This document shows, piece after piece, positions 29,005 to 38,539 of a DNA stretch of 64,000 nucleotides. The position numbers and the translations under genes were made by a program. Position 1 is the first letter of the stretch. Every line of letters begins with the position of its first letter. The notes under the pieces are model-generated. The model was given only the letters and a program-made list of their open reading frames with translations. It was not told where the DNA came from and did not search any database. The DNA is from Brevibacillus brevis (GTDB lineage Bacteria > Bacillota > Bacilli > Brevibacillales > Brevibacillaceae): contig NZ_LR134338.1 of assembly GCF_900637055.1 (NCBI RefSeq), positions 6,101,501-6,165,500 on the forward strand. The letters are read 5' to 3'.

Positions 29005-29048
29005 AAGAAACCCGCCCGGTTTTGACGAACGGTACCTGGCGGGTTTTC
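29005..29048 (-). terminator. terminator after wecB
   Basis: AAACCCGCC (29008-29016) and GGCGGGTTT (29038-29046) form a nine-base stem. The minus strand continues with a short T-rich tract (CTTGTT), and the plus strand with TTCC, so the minus use is favoured. Confidence 0.7.
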
Positions 29049-29059
29049 CTAGCTGTATG

Positions 29060-30208
29060 TTACTGACCTGGTTGGAAAGGCTCTGGTGGTTCAGCTCGCA
29101 AACCAAAATGATAGAGGATTGCTTCTACGATACGGCGGGAAGCCTCGCCATCCCCGTACGGGTTGACAGCGTGCGCCATTGCATCGTAAGCCGCTTGGTT
29201 GGTCAGCAATTCTTTTGCCATTGCATAAACTTGCTCTTCGTCGGTTCCCACGAGCTTCAACGTGCCTGCTTCAATACCCTCAGGACGTTCTGTCGTATCG
29301 CGCAGAACCAGAACTGGTACGCCAAGAGACGGCGCTTCCTCTTGCACCCCGCCAGAATCGGTCAGGATGAGATGGGCACGACGAGCGAAGTTGTGGAAAT
29401 CAAGGGCATCCAATGGTTCGATCAACGAAATACGATCGTGGTTTCCGAGAATCTCCTGCGCCACTTCTTGTACAGCAGGATTCAAGTGAACCGGATACAC
29501 AACAGCAATCTCAGGATGCTCGTCCACCAGTCTTCGAACTGCACGGAAAATACGGCGCATCGGCTCGCCCAAATTTTCGCGGCGGTGTGCCGTCATCAGC
29601 ACCAGCTTCTGACCAGCTACGCGATCAAGCACCGGATGCGTGTAATCCTCGCGAACCGTTGTTTTCAGCGCGTCAATCGCTGTATTTCCTGTCACGTAGA
29701 TGCTCTTTTCCGGCTTTGCTTCGCGACGAAGATTGTCAGCCGATCCATTGGTCGGAGAGAAGTGAAGGTCAGCCATTACCCCTGTCAACTGACGGTTCAT
29801 CTCTTCCGGGAACGGCGAGTACTTGTCCCATGTGCGCAACCCCGCTTCCACGTGCCCGATCGCGACTTGATTATAAAAAGCAGCCAGACTCGCAACAAAA
29901 GTGGTTGTCGTATCCCCGTGTACGAGGACAATGTCTGGTTTTACTTCCTTCATCGTTTCATCCAGGCTCTCCAATGCGCGAGTGGTTACACCCACCAGTG
30001 TTTGGCGATCCTTCATGATGTTCAAATCAATGTCTGGTTGAATATCAAAAATGTCCAAAACCTGATCGAGCATTTGACGATGTTGGGCCGTCACGCAAAC
30101 AACCGATTCGATCTGTTCGCTGTACTTGTTCAATTCATGGACAAGCGGCGCCATTTTAATCGCTTCCGGACGTGTGCCGAATACCGTCATTACTTTTACA
30201 GTTTTCAT
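29060..30208 (-). CDS. wecB: UDP-N-acetylglucosamine 2-epimerase (non-hydrolysing)
   Basis: Interconverts UDP-GlcNAc and UDP-ManNAc, a precursor of teichoic acid linkage units and other wall polymers. 382 residues; VFGTRPEAIKMAPLVHEL, the HGDTTTTFVASLAAFYNQ and GHVEAGLRT segments, and LILTDSGGVQEEAPSLG are family signatures. It starts 18 bases after upp with a GAGGG site and is probably co-transcribed with it. It is also named mnaA in Bacillus. Confidence 0.94.
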   Translation of the reverse strand: MKTVKVMTVFGTRPEAIKMAPLVHELNKYSEQIESVVCVTAQHRQMLDQVLDIFDIQPDIDLNIMKDRQTLVGVTTRALESLDETMKEVKPDIVLVHGDTTTTFVASLAAFYNQVAIGHVEAGLRTWDKYSPFPEEMNRQLTGVMADLHFSPTNGSADNLRREAKPEKSIYVTGNTAIDALKTTVREDYTHPVLDRVAGQKLVLMTAHRRENLGEPMRRIFRAVRRLVDEHPEIAVVYPVHLNPAVQEVAQEILGNHDRISLIEPLDALDFHNFARRAHLILTDSGGVQEEAPSLGVPVLVLRDTTERPEGIEAGTLKLVGTDEEQVYAMAKELLTNQAAYDAMAHAVNPYGDGEASRRIVEAILYHFGLRAEPPEPFQPGQ

Positions 30209-30226
30209 CCGTTTTTCCCTCTCTGA

Positions 30227-30856
30227 TTACTTCGTGCCGTACAAGCGGTCACCCGCATCGCCCAAGCCTGGCACGATGTATCCATGGTCGTTTAAATATT
30301 CATCAACAGCCGCTACGTAAATATCTACATCAGGATGCTCGTCCTGAACCAGCTTGATGCCTTCTGGAGCAGCGATGAGGCACATCAATTTCAAGTTTTT
30401 CGCTCCACGTTTTTTCAAAGCAGTAAGAGCGGCAACAGCAGAACCACCAGTCGCCAGCATCGGGTCAGTTACGATCAACTCACGCTCAGCAACATCGGAT
30501 GGCAGCTTCACATAATACTCAACAGGCTGCAGGGTTTCCGGATCACGGTAAAGACCTACGTGTCCTACTTTGGCAGCAGGGATCAGCCTCATCAGGCCAT
30601 CCACCATACCAAGACCAGCACGCAGAATCGGTACCAACCCTACTTTTTTACCAGCAATTACATTCGACTGACAGGTAGCCACTGGCGTTTCGATGGTGGT
30701 TTCCTCCAACGGCATATCACGAGTAATTTCATAGCCCATCAGAGTAGTCACTTCATCTACCAGTTCGCGAAATTCCTTGGTCCCTGTATTCTTGTCACGA
30801 ATATACGTAACTTTATGCTGAATCAGCGGATGGTCAAACACATATACACGGCTCAT
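30227..30856 (-). CDS. upp: uracil phosphoribosyltransferase
   Basis: Salvages uracil to UMP with PRPP. 209 residues; the PRPP loop [16 protein letters not shown] and the uracil-binding C-terminus [17 protein letters not shown] are clear. A strong promoter lies 40-65 bases upstream. Conserved neighbour of glyA as in Bacillus. Confidence 0.97.
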   Translation of the reverse strand: MSRVYVFDHPLIQHKVTYIRDKNTGTKEFRELVDEVTTLMGYEITRDMPLEETTIETPVATCQSNVIAGKKVGLVPILRAGLGMVDGLMRLIPAAKVGHVGLYRDPETLQPVEYYVKLPSDVAERELIVTDPMLATGGSAVAALTALKKRGAKNLKLMCLIAAPEGIKLVQDEHPDVDIYVAAVDEYLNDHGYIVPGLGDAGDRLYGTK

Positions 30857-30893
30857 GTCATTTCCTCCGTTTCCCTATCAATGCATCCTTTCC

Positions 30894-30922
30894 ATAATAG
30901 CTGGTGAGAGTGGCTCCGTCAA
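30894..30922 (-). promoter_or_regulatory. promoter of upp-wecB
   Basis: On the minus strand TTGACG and TATTAT are 17 bases apart, after the glyA terminator and before upp. Confidence 0.75.
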
Positions 30923-30979
30923 TTTGCCTAATCTTCGTACTTTTTCGCATCCTTGATCCCTATCAACAGTGGACAAGTG

Positions 30980-31022
30980 AAAAAAAAGCAGACCCATATG
31001 GGAAAATTTCCACTGGGTCTGC
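30980..31022 (-). terminator. terminator of glyA
   Basis: On the minus strand GCAGACCCA pairs with TGGGTCTGC over a 17-base loop, followed by eight T. It begins about 15 bases after the glyA stop. Confidence 0.88.
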
Positions 31023-31037
31023 TTCTCGTTGCCTTGC

Positions 31038-32288
31038 TTAGATATTCAATCCTTCGTACATCGGGAAACGTTGGCACAAAGCTGCCACACGTTGGCGTGC
31101 TTCCTCGTGCTTCGCAGCATCCTCTGGGTTTTTCAATGTCAGAGCGATAATCGCTGCTACTTCTTTCATTGCTTCCTCATCAAAACCACGGCTCGTTACT
31201 GCTGGCGTACCCATGCGGACACCGCTTGTAACAAACGGGCTTTGTGTATCGTAAGGGATGGTATTCTTGTTCGTAGTAATGCTTACCTCGTCCAACAGAT
31301 GCTCAGCGACTTTACCTGTCAGGCCGATTTTGCTTACATCAACCAATACGAGGTGGTTATCCGTTCCGCCGGAAACGAGCGTCAGTCCTTCTGCCGTCAA
31401 TGCCTCAGCAAATGCACGTGCATTCTTGACGATGCGAGTTGCGTAATCCTTGAACTCTGGTTGCAGGTTTTCGCCGAAGGCAACCGCTTTTGCTGCGATC
31501 ACATGCATCAACGGACCACCTTGAACGCCCGGGAATACGGATTTGTCGATGCCTTTCGCGAATTCTTCTTTGCACAAAATCAAACCGCCACGTGGTCCAC
31601 GCAGAGTCTTGTGCGTCGTAGAAGTAACGAAATGCGCGTGCGGTACTGGGTTTGGATGCAGACCTGCCGCAACCAGACCAGCGATGTGCGCCATGTCCAC
31701 CATGAAGTATGCGCCCACTTCATCCGCGATCTCACGGAACTTGGCAAAATCAATCGTACGCGGATAAGCACTCGCGCCACAAACGATCAGTTTTGGCTTG
31801 TGCTCCAATGCTTTTGCACGAACAACTTCATAGTTGATCAGGTGAGTATCTTCATCTACACCGTAATCAACGAAATTGTACAGAGTACCGGAGAAGTTTA
31901 CTGCACTACCATGCGTCAAGTGACCACCGTGGGACAGGTTCATTCCCAGTACAGTGTCGCCTGGCTGAAGAATCGTGAAGTATACAGCCATGTTCGCCTG
32001 AGCACCGGAGTGTGGTTGTACGTTTGCATGTTCAGCGCCGAAAATTTCTTTTACGCGGTCGCGCGCGATGTTTTCCACGATATCCACATACTCGCAACCA
32101 CCATAATAGCGGCGGCCTGGGTAACCTTCTGCGTATTTGTTCGTCAAAACGGTTCCCATTGCTTCCATAACTGCGCGGCTTACGAAGTTTTCAGAAGCAA
32201 TCAGCTCAATCTTGTCGCGTTGTCTTCCGAGCTCCAATTGGATGGCTTCCATTACTTGCGGGTCTTGTTTACGCAAAAAATCTAGCAT
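31038..32288 (-). CDS. glyA: serine hydroxymethyltransferase
   Basis: PLP enzyme that converts serine and tetrahydrofolate to glycine and methylene-THF. 416 residues from the ATG at 32288, with GAGGAGGAG eight bases upstream; the longer frame to 32363 enters ywlG. Typical segments are [12 protein letters not shown], the PLP Lys in [15 protein letters not shown], and [19 protein letters not shown]. It lies 19 bases after ywlG. Confidence 0.97.
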   Translation of the reverse strand: MLDFLRKQDPQVMEAIQLELGRQRDKIELIASENFVSRAVMEAMGTVLTNKYAEGYPGRRYYGGCEYVDIVENIARDRVKEIFGAEHANVQPHSGAQANMAVYFTILQPGDTVLGMNLSHGGHLTHGSAVNFSGTLYNFVDYGVDEDTHLINYEVVRAKALEHKPKLIVCGASAYPRTIDFAKFREIADEVGAYFMVDMAHIAGLVAAGLHPNPVPHAHFVTSTTHKTLRGPRGGLILCKEEFAKGIDKSVFPGVQGGPLMHVIAAKAVAFGENLQPEFKDYATRIVKNARAFAEALTAEGLTLVSGGTDNHLVLVDVSKIGLTGKVAEHLLDEVSITTNKNTIPYDTQSPFVTSGVRMGTPAVTSRGFDEEAMKEVAAIIALTLKNPEDAAKHEEARQRVAALCQRFPMYEGLNI

Positions 32289-32307
32289 AGTAGTTTCTCC
32301 TCCTCTT

Positions 32308-32877
32308 TTACGTGCAGCTTTCATTCGGTAGTGTCTTCTCATACACGGCGCGCGGTCCGCCAATCAGCTTGGGACGTGTGCGCGCTGCCGTAACATGTGC
32401 TTGTCCAATGAGACGCAATGTCGGACGAACCGGTACTGCCACATGCTTTAGATGCATGCCGATAAGCGTATGGCCGATGTCTATGCCTGCATGCGCGCGA
32501 ATTTGCTCCACAAGGGCTGCATCCGTGAACTGTGTAAATGCATGCGCAGCCATAGAGCCTCCAGCAGTCGGAACGGGAACAACCGAAACCTCTTCCAGTC
32601 CGTATCGCAATGCCACATCGCGCTCGACGACCAGAGCCCTGTTCAAATGTTCACAACATTGAAAGGCAACAGCAAAGCCGCGTTTCTCTACAACAGATTG
32701 GATTCCACGATACAGAGCTTTTGCTACATCTTGGCTGCCAGCTTTTCCGATATGCTCCCCGAGCACCTCGCTGGTACTGCATCCAATCACCATGAGTTGT
32801 CCGGCTGCAAGCTCTGCCATATCGGCTACTTCTGCGACAATGTCACTGATTTGTTTTTCGATAGCGGATAAATCCAC
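32308..32877 (-). CDS. ywlG: UPF0340 family protein YwlG (TIGR01440-type)
   Basis: 189 residues. The start GTG directly follows the rpiB stop (TAAGTG), with GGGAGTGAA as ribosome site. Conserved family segments are [33 protein letters not shown] and [15 protein letters not shown]. It has no known function; the ywlE-rpiB-ywlG-glyA order is conserved with B. subtilis. Confidence 0.88.
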   Translation of the reverse strand: MDLSAIEKQISDIVAEVADMAELAAGQLMVIGCSTSEVLGEHIGKAGSQDVAKALYRGIQSVVEKRGFAVAFQCCEHLNRALVVERDVALRYGLEEVSVVPVPTAGGSMAAHAFTQFTDAALVEQIRAHAGIDIGHTLIGMHLKHVAVPVRPTLRLIGQAHVTAARTRPKLIGGPRAVYEKTLPNESCT

Positions 32878-33333
32878 TTACTTCACTCCCGCATGCTTCG
32901 CTTCAATTTGGGAAATTTTTTCCACACGACGCTCATGGCGACCACCTTGAAACTCTGTTTCCAACCAAATTTTCACGATATCAAGCGCAAGACCCGGTCC
33001 AATGACCCGCTCACCCATCGCCAACACATTCGTGTTGTTATGCTCACGGGTAGCGCGTGCAGAAAACGTATCATGCACGAGTGCACAACGAATGCCTGGA
33101 ACCTTGTTGGCTGCGATTGACATGCCGATACCTGTTCCGCAAACGAGAATGCCTCGATCAAACTCCCCCGCTGCCACCTTTTCTGCTACTGGCAAAGCAT
33201 AATCGGGATAATCAACCGATTCCTCGCAGGTGCAGCCGAAGTCTTCCGTCTGGATGTTCATGGAGGCCAGCAGAGTCTTGATCTCCTCTTTTAGCTTGTA
33301 TCCACCGTGATCAGCAGCAAGTGCTACTTTCAT
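32878..33333 (-). CDS. rpiB: ribose-5-phosphate isomerase B
   Basis: 151 residues. The start VALAADHGGYKLKEEI and the active-site region DRGILVCGTGIGMSIAANKVPGIRCA (Cys and Thr/Gly anion hole) identify the RpiB/LacAB family. It could also act on allose phosphate. Directly upstream of ywlG in the operon. Confidence 0.93.
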   Translation of the reverse strand: MKVALAADHGGYKLKEEIKTLLASMNIQTEDFGCTCEESVDYPDYALPVAEKVAAGEFDRGILVCGTGIGMSIAANKVPGIRCALVHDTFSARATREHNNTNVLAMGERVIGPGLALDIVKIWLETEFQGGRHERRVEKISQIEAKHAGVK

Positions 33334-33441
33334 CTGTCATCCCTCGCTTGTCTCATAATCTTCGTCTAGTATACATCAAAAAACAATAAGTAAAAAGTGA
33401 ACATTTTTATCTGGTCATTAAAAAATCGTTCGTACTCTCAT

Positions 33442-33475
33442 AAAAAACAAGGCCCTGGCTATACACCAGCACCTT
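33442..33475 (-). terminator. terminator of ywlE
   Basis: On the minus strand AAGGTGCTGG and CCAGGGCCTT pair imperfectly around seven bases and are followed by GTTTTTT. The stem starts inside the ywlE stop codon. Confidence 0.7.
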
Positions 33476-33944
33476 ATTCATCCACTGATTTACGAAGACC
33501 TGGGTCCTTAAACATCATGGAGAGCCTTTCCAGTGACTCTTCGATTTCTTCGGCACACCTGCGATAATCCATCAGTGATCCCCCATATGGATCGGCAATA
33601 TCACTAAAGCCTTCTATCCCAACGAACTCCTGCAGGGTATGAACCTTTTCAGCCGCTGAGGGGAAATACGTCAAGATCGCGCGCTTATGACCGTGCGTCA
33701 TCGTCAAAATGACATCAGACCATTCAATCAACCCTTCGTCTACCTTGCTGGCCTTATGATCGTGGGCAATTCCTCGCTCATCTAATACTTGTTTGGCGTG
33801 CAAGGAGGCATCCTGACCGGCAAATGCCGCCACTCCAGCTGAGCGTATCTCAAGTCCCTGTCCGTCTGTCTTCGCACGGAACATCGCTTCTGCCATCGGG
33901 CTTCGGCACGTATTTCCCGTACAGACGAATAGTATCCGTTTCAC
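33474..33944 (-). CDS. ywlE: low-molecular-weight protein arginine phosphatase
   Basis: 156 residues. The P-loop VCTGNTCRSPMAEAMF gives nucleophile Cys8 and has Thr in the position that sets phospho-arginine specificity in B. subtilis YwlE. The DPYG acidic loop (IADPYGGSLMDY) is present. It counteracts McsB-type arginine kinase in stress responses. Located between mntP and rpiB as in B. subtilis. Confidence 0.9.
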   Translation of the reverse strand: MKRILFVCTGNTCRSPMAEAMFRAKTDGQGLEIRSAGVAAFAGQDASLHAKQVLDERGIAHDHKASKVDEGLIEWSDVILTMTHGHKRAILTYFPSAAEKVHTLQEFVGIEGFSDIADPYGGSLMDYRRCAEEIEESLERLSMMFKDPGLRKSVDE

Positions 33945-33977
33945 GTATCGTTCCTCCTCTCCTCTTAATTAGTCCGG

Positions 33978-34538
33978 TTATATCATAAATTTTAACCCAA
34001 AACCAAACAAAATAAGTCCACCTACTAATTCGCTATAATCCCCAAGCCACCCTCCCACACTCCTGCCTAACAATAAACCGAAGTAAGACATGGTGGCACC
34101 CATGATTCCAAAAAGGGAGATGGCCAAAATTCGATTGACCTCGATCAAGCCGAACGAGAAGCCGACGGTGAAAGCATCCAGGCTGACACTTAATGCGAAG
34201 AGCATAAGTCCGAACCCTTTTGTCTTCAACACACTTTTTTGATCCCCTTGGACGAAGCCATTCCATAGCATATGCAAGCCAATGATCATCAGGACACCGC
34301 CGCCAATAAACACGGCTATATCTCCAACCAAATCGGACAAGTATGCTCCAACGACAATCCCAATGATCGGCATCATAATGTGAAACAGTCCGATGGTGAT
34401 ACTTACTTTGACAATCTCTCGTAACCGAATCCCGACCATTCCTACGCCAATTCCCAACGAAAAGGCATCCATACTTAAGGCGAAAGCAATAATGAGCAAC
34501 GTCAAAAATTGCCCCCATTGGAATAACACCTGGTCCAA
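33978..34538 (-). CDS. mntP: manganese efflux pump MntP family
   Basis: About 186 residues from the TTG at 34538 (GGAGG nine bases upstream); the ATG at 34562 overlaps that ribosome site. Six hydrophobic helices; the two repeats each carry the conserved Asp motif, ALSMDAFSLGIGVGM and ALSVSLDAFTVGFSFG, typical of the DUF204/MntP family. No riboswitch-like leader is seen, as it follows ywlC by about 56 bases. Confidence 0.88.
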   Translation of the reverse strand: MDQVLFQWGQFLTLLIIAFALSMDAFSLGIGVGMVGIRLREIVKVSITIGLFHIMMPIIGIVVGAYLSDLVGDIAVFIGGGVLMIIGLHMLWNGFVQGDQKSVLKTKGFGLMLFALSVSLDAFTVGFSFGLIEVNRILAISLFGIMGATMSYFGLLLGRSVGGWLGDYSELVGGLILFGFGLKFMI

Positions 34539-34594
34539 GCAGCTCCCCTCCCGTCTCTTCACCTTATGCGGACAAGGGGGAGTTTAGGACAGGT

Positions 34595-35674
34595 TTACAC
34601 GGACAAGACACGGCCTCCAGCAGCCTTTTCCAAGCGATTCATCACAGCCATACCCAACCCGTTTCGCGGGAAAGTCTCACCAACAATATACTGCACTTCT
34701 TGGTCGTCGAATTCCCGCAGCACAGCATAAAGCTGTTGGGCAACCACTTCCAGATCCGCTTGTGATCCGACCACCAGAACGACATCTGCCGCCGCGTGGC
34801 TTTGCCAAAACGGAGCTGTTTCTTCCTTTGCGAGCACACCCGTTTTTTGACCGTGCTGCTTCGCCTGTTGCAGCATGTCTTCCATTTTCACCCGAACTTT
34901 TTCACTCTCTCCTGACACTAGCCACATTTCCCCTTCAGGAGCGTAATGCGTATATTTCATCCCTGGAGAGCGCGGTGCCTCGGCTGCTCCCACTTGAAAA
35001 GAAGGGTCGAGTTCCACATAGCCAATCACTGGTTCCATTTGCTCCCGTGTGATGCCCCCTGGCCGCAGAATCATAGGCGGGTCCTGCGTCACATCAATGA
35101 CAGTAGACTCTACCCCAACACCTGTTGCCCCACCATCGACCACACCTGCTACGCGTCCATCCAAATCAGCCAATACATGCGCCGCTGTCGTTGGACTCGG
35201 ACGTCCAGAGCGATTGGCGCTCGGAGCTGCAATCGGTACTCCCGCTTCCTTTATCAGCGCCAAGGCAATCGGATGATCAGGCATGCGAACCCCGACTGAA
35301 TCCAGTCCTGCCGTTACCAGCGAAGCTACCTGATCCGTTTTTGGCAAAATCACCGTCAAGGGTCCAGGCCAAAACGCCTCCATCAGCTTTTTCCCTTTCT
35401 CCGGAACCTCACTTGCTACCGTGGACAACTGGTCCCACGCTCCAATATGTACAATCAGCGGATTATCGCTGGGTCTGCCTTTTGCTGTAAATATTTTTTC
35501 CACTGCTTCATCTGATAATGCATTCGCTCCCAAGCCGTAAACCGTCTCCGTGGGAAACGCGACAACTGCCCCTTCTCGAAGAAAACGGGCTGCATCCACA
35601 ATCTGTGCACAACTATGCTGATTTTCCACATCGTTATCCACAGACCAGACTTTTGTCACAAAATTCATTTCCAT
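34595..35674 (-). CDS. ywlC: threonylcarbamoyl-AMP synthase (Sua5/YwlC)
   Basis: Makes threonylcarbamoyl-AMP for the t6A tRNA modification. 359 residues: a YrdC-type domain (VVAFPTETVYGLGANAL, IFTAKGRPSDNPLIVHI, IAAPSANRSGRPSPT) followed by the C-terminal Sua5 domain from about residue 220 (SPGMKYTHYAPEGE). A GAAAGGAT site precedes the ATG. Confidence 0.93.
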   Translation of the reverse strand: MEMNFVTKVWSVDNDVENQHSCAQIVDAARFLREGAVVAFPTETVYGLGANALSDEAVEKIFTAKGRPSDNPLIVHIGAWDQLSTVASEVPEKGKKLMEAFWPGPLTVILPKTDQVASLVTAGLDSVGVRMPDHPIALALIKEAGVPIAAPSANRSGRPSPTTAAHVLADLDGRVAGVVDGGATGVGVESTVIDVTQDPPMILRPGGITREQMEPVIGYVELDPSFQVGAAEAPRSPGMKYTHYAPEGEMWLVSGESEKVRVKMEDMLQQAKQHGQKTGVLAKEETAPFWQSHAAADVVLVVGSQADLEVVAQQLYAVLREFDDQEVQYIVGETFPRNGLGMAVMNRLEKAAGGRVLSV

Positions 35675-35722
35675 CGTTAAAAAATCCTTTCTCTAGCTCG
35701 TTTCTTTGTAAGGAGTGCCTTA

Positions 35723-35751
35723 AGTATAGATGTGCACCAAAAAGTTTTCAA
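35723..35751 (-). promoter_or_regulatory. promoter of ywlC-mntP
   Basis: On the minus strand TTGAAA and TATACT are 17 bases apart, about 50 bases before ywlC. Confidence 0.7.
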
Positions 35752-35904
35752 CAGGCTGTGGGTAACTTGTGAATAACTTTTCTGAACAGCGTGGAAAACG
35801 GAACATTGTTACCTTTTTTTAACTTCATCCGTCATAGGCTTGTAGTAGAATGAATACGAAAACAAAACAATAACTTTCCCTTTATCGAAAGGACCGTGAA
35901 TGAA

Positions 35905-36702
35905 ATGTCATCTTTTAAATCCTTAGCTTCCAGCCTGCTTGGCACAGCTGTATTGTTAACAGCCGTCGCTGCTCCAGTATTTGCAGCACCTGCTTCACCT
36001 GCACCCTCCACAAAGCCTGCTGTACAAGCGCCAAAGCCACAAGCTAACGGTGTCGTGTTCACACCAAAAACCATTACGGTCGATACGAAAGAATTTCAAG
36101 GTAAAGTATCCATCCCAGTGATTAGCGGGATGAAGGATAAAGCTTTTGAAGCAAAACTGAACGCTACTCTGCTGAAAGAAGCACAAACAGGCTTGGCGGA
36201 AGGACAAAAAGCCGGCAAAGAAGATGCGGCAGAAGCGAAAAAACACGGCTGGGAGCCACGTCCTCATTCGCTCGACATCTCCTATGAGGTACACAATGCC
36301 GGCAAGCTCGTTTCTTTCTCGGTACAGACATACATTTATACAGGCGGAGCACATGGCATGACGGATGTTACGTATTACACCATCGATAATCAAGCCAAGG
36401 CAAAACAATTGAAGCTGGCTGACCTGTTCCAGTCTGGCTATGACTACCGTACCATTCTCACTCAAATCATTGCACAACAAATCAAAGAAAAAACCCAGAC
36501 GGATGGCTTTAATCCTTACGATGGATTCGAAAGCATCAGAGAGGATCAAGGATTCTCCTTTAAAGATGGCAACTTGATGATCCACTTTGGTCAATACGAA
36601 ATTGCCGCTTATGCAGCAGGAATGCCAGAGTTCGCGATCCCTGCTCATCGTTACCAAGGTCTGTTGAAGCCTGAGATTCGTGAGGCTTTGTTCAAAAAGT
36701 AA
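35905..36702 (+). CDS. secreted DUF3298-like protein
   Basis: One of two plus-strand genes. Signal peptide (residues 1 to about 28, MSSFKSLASSLLGTAVLLTAVAAPVFA) followed by a Pro/Ala linker and a domain with YEVHNAGKLVSFSVQTYIYTGGAHGMT and LADLFQSGYDYRTILTQI, the pattern of DUF4163/DUF3298 as found in the extracellular part of RsiV. It has no membrane anchor or sigma-factor-binding part, so it is not an anti-sigma factor itself. The ATG at 35905 is preferred (AAAGGA 11 bases upstream); a GTG three codons earlier is possible. Function unknown. It is inserted divergently between ywlC and spoIIR. Confidence 0.8.
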   Translation: MSSFKSLASSLLGTAVLLTAVAAPVFAAPASPAPSTKPAVQAPKPQANGVVFTPKTITVDTKEFQGKVSIPVISGMKDKAFEAKLNATLLKEAQTGLAEGQKAGKEDAAEAKKHGWEPRPHSLDISYEVHNAGKLVSFSVQTYIYTGGAHGMTDVTYYTIDNQAKAKQLKLADLFQSGYDYRTILTQIIAQQIKEKTQTDGFNPYDGFESIREDQGFSFKDGNLMIHFGQYEIAAYAAGMPEFAIPAHRYQGLLKPEIREALFKK

Positions 36703-36714
36703 GGATAGCAATTC

Positions 36715-36752
36715 AAAACGACACCTGCACATGCGGCGGGTGTCGTTTTTTA
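36715..36752. terminator. bidirectional terminator between the DUF3298-like gene and spoIIR
   Basis: AACGACACC and GGTGTCGTT form a nine-base stem; the plus strand continues with TTTTT and the minus strand reads into TTTTGAA. It serves two convergent genes. Confidence 0.85.
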
Positions 36753-36760
36753 TGTCCAGC

Positions 36761-37537
36761 TTAGGAGAGCCAGCTCTCAATTTTTTCCCATAAGTAAAAT
36801 CTCACTTCTACTTCAGGAGCAGAGGCGGTTATTTCCTTTACTTTTTCTACCTCTTCGGACTCTTCTGCCTCTACTTTTGTTTGCTCAGCGTCCACACTAT
36901 TTGATTCGGAATGTCGCCCTACTTCGTTCTCTTCTAAGGGTAAGACCGCTACTGGCTTTCTATCAAACCGATCATAGTCTTCCTCTGGTACAGCTGCTGT
37001 CGTTTGCTCCGATTCTTCAGGCTCTGGAGTTGGCTCGGCTTGTACAGCGTCGCCATTGGACATGTCAATAAAGCAGAGCGGCGGGAACAGGACACACCAC
37101 CAGTTTTGACCTTTTGCCTCTCCAATTTGAACACGGACTGCTCGGTAATTACCCGCAGGATACACATAGGAGCCGTACAGCTTCGTCGGAAAAGGGACTT
37201 GGCCAAAGTCGATTACAGCTTTGTACGAAAAACCGCGCTCCTTGATCGTTTTGTCTACGACTTGTTGAAGGACAGGCAATTGTGATTGAATCACTAGCTC
37301 TGCTTCCTCCAAAGTCTCGATATCTTCCGCCCACGTATTCATTTGAGCGATAATCGCATCTCTGACTTCGCGCTTTAACCATTGATCTTGGACAGAATCG
37401 CTGTTCGCAATAATACGCAAGCGAACGGATTCCTGAGGGATCGGCCCATTATCCAACACATTGGCCGAAGTAAGCTGTCCCTCCCAGCTCATCATAAGCA
37501 TAAACAGGCTAAATGCCATCAACAACATCCGTTTCAT
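36761..37537 (-). CDS. spoIIR: stage II sporulation protein R
   Basis: Forespore-secreted signal that triggers SpoIIGA to process pro-sigma-E in the mother cell. 258 residues from the ATG at 37537 (GGGAG ten bases upstream), with signal peptide MKRMLLMAFSLFMLMMSWEG. The core ESVRLRIIANSDSVQDQWLKREVRDAI and the segment LYGSYVYPAGNYRAVRVQIGEAKGQNWWCVLFPPLCF are unmistakable. The C-terminal 90 residues are acidic, Glu/Val-rich and less conserved. Confidence 0.95.
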   Translation of the reverse strand: MKRMLLMAFSLFMLMMSWEGQLTSANVLDNGPIPQESVRLRIIANSDSVQDQWLKREVRDAIIAQMNTWAEDIETLEEAELVIQSQLPVLQQVVDKTIKERGFSYKAVIDFGQVPFPTKLYGSYVYPAGNYRAVRVQIGEAKGQNWWCVLFPPLCFIDMSNGDAVQAEPTPEPEESEQTTAAVPEEDYDRFDRKPVAVLPLEENEVGRHSESNSVDAEQTKVEAEESEEVEKVKEITASAPEVEVRFYLWEKIESWLS

Positions 37538-37555
37538 CGTTATCCGTCTCCCTCT

Positions 37556-37586
37556 ATACTGATCTTCTCTCTTTAGCAATCAGTAT
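37556..37586 (-). promoter_or_regulatory. inverted repeat before spoIIR
   Basis: ATACTGAT and ATCAGTAT are perfect eight-base arms around a 15-base loop, 19-49 bases before the spoIIR start. It could be a hairpin in the leader or an operator. I cannot recognise a clear sigma-F promoter nearby. Confidence 0.4.
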
Positions 37587-37625
37587 GGACAGATTCACAC
37601 GATTTCAAACATTCATTCCCTATGT

Positions 37626-37658
37626 AAAAAAGGCGAGACGAGTCAGCGCTATCGTCTC
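37626..37658 (-). terminator. terminator of prmC, overlapping its last codons
   Basis: On the minus strand GAGACGA pairs with TCGTCTC over ten bases and is followed by GCC and TTTTTT. The 5' arm is the last coding bases of prmC and the stop lies in the loop side. Confidence 0.8.
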
Positions 37659-38539
37659 ACTCCGATAACAACCCGCTCGATCCCCGCCAAATCTGGAACA
37701 ATCTCTACTTCATCCATGACACCGGATGCCCGCATCAATGCCGCTACATCTCCAGCCTGATAAATGCCTACCTCAAACGCTACGACCGCTCTTTCTTTCA
37801 ATAGATTCGGCAACGCCTCACACAGTCGACGATAGCAATCCAGACCATCTTCGCCGCCATCCAAAGCCAAGCGAGGTTCATGTACGCGCACTTCATCGTC
37901 CAGCTCCTCGACATCACGACTCGGGATATAAGGCGGATTGGACACGAGGATGTCTACCTTTTCGCCTGCTTCCAAAAGCGGCTGCACCAAATCCCCTTGT
38001 AGAAAGCGGACATCTGCACCAAGACGACTTGCATTTTCCCGAGCGATTGCCGTTGCCTCAGGAGACAGGTCCACCGTAGTCACGCGCCATTGCGGTTTTT
38101 CTAACGCGAGCGTAATGCAGATGGCTCCGCTCCCTGTGCCGATATCCACCACCGCCAGCTCTTCCCGCTCAGGCCAGAGCTTTGCAGCGGCAGCCATCAC
38201 TTGCTCCACCAGTATTTCCGTTTCCGGCCTAGGGATCAGCACACCTGGTCGCACCGTAAAAGAACGCCCGTAAAACTCCTGTTCGCCAAACATGTATTGC
38301 AATGGCTCGTTATTCGCCCTGCGCATGCACAGTCCGTCCAGCTTCCCCAATGTTTCTGCATCGATAGAATCCGTCATCGCCATTAAAAAGCGCGTCCGAT
38401 CCCAGTCGAGACAGTGACGAATCATTAGCTCCGCTTCGAACAAAGGATCCTTTGTCCCTTTTTCCCGCAAAAAGGAAGAAGCCCGTAAGAGGGCTTCTCG
38501 AATCGTCGTGACATCAGACCAATCAAGCTGAGTGTGCAT
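37649..38539 (-). CDS. prmC: peptide chain release factor N5-glutamine methyltransferase
   Basis: Methylates the GGQ glutamine of release factors. 296 residues: N-terminal helical domain, SAM-binding motif [17 protein letters not shown], and the active-site NPPY in [17 protein letters not shown]. It overlaps the end of prfA (its substrate) by 17 bases. Own terminator at the stop. Confidence 0.95.
   Translation of the reverse strand: MHTQLDWSDVTTIREALLRASSFLREKGTKDPLFEAELMIRHCLDWDRTRFLMAMTDSIDAETLGKLDGLCMRRANNEPLQYMFGEQEFYGRSFTVRPGVLIPRPETEILVEQVMAAAAKLWPEREELAVVDIGTGSGAICITLALEKPQWRVTTVDLSPEATAIARENASRLGADVRFLQGDLVQPLLEAGEKVDILVSNPPYIPSRDVEELDDEVRVHEPRLALDGGEDGLDCYRRLCEALPNLLKERAVVAFEVGIYQAGDVAALMRASGVMDEVEIVPDLAGIERVVIGVRR

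Noticed and set aside
35821-35870. ECF-type promoter (TGTTAC then CGTC 17 bases later) before the DUF3298-like gene
   Set aside because: The -35 fits poorly and the match could be chance; kept out of the feature list.
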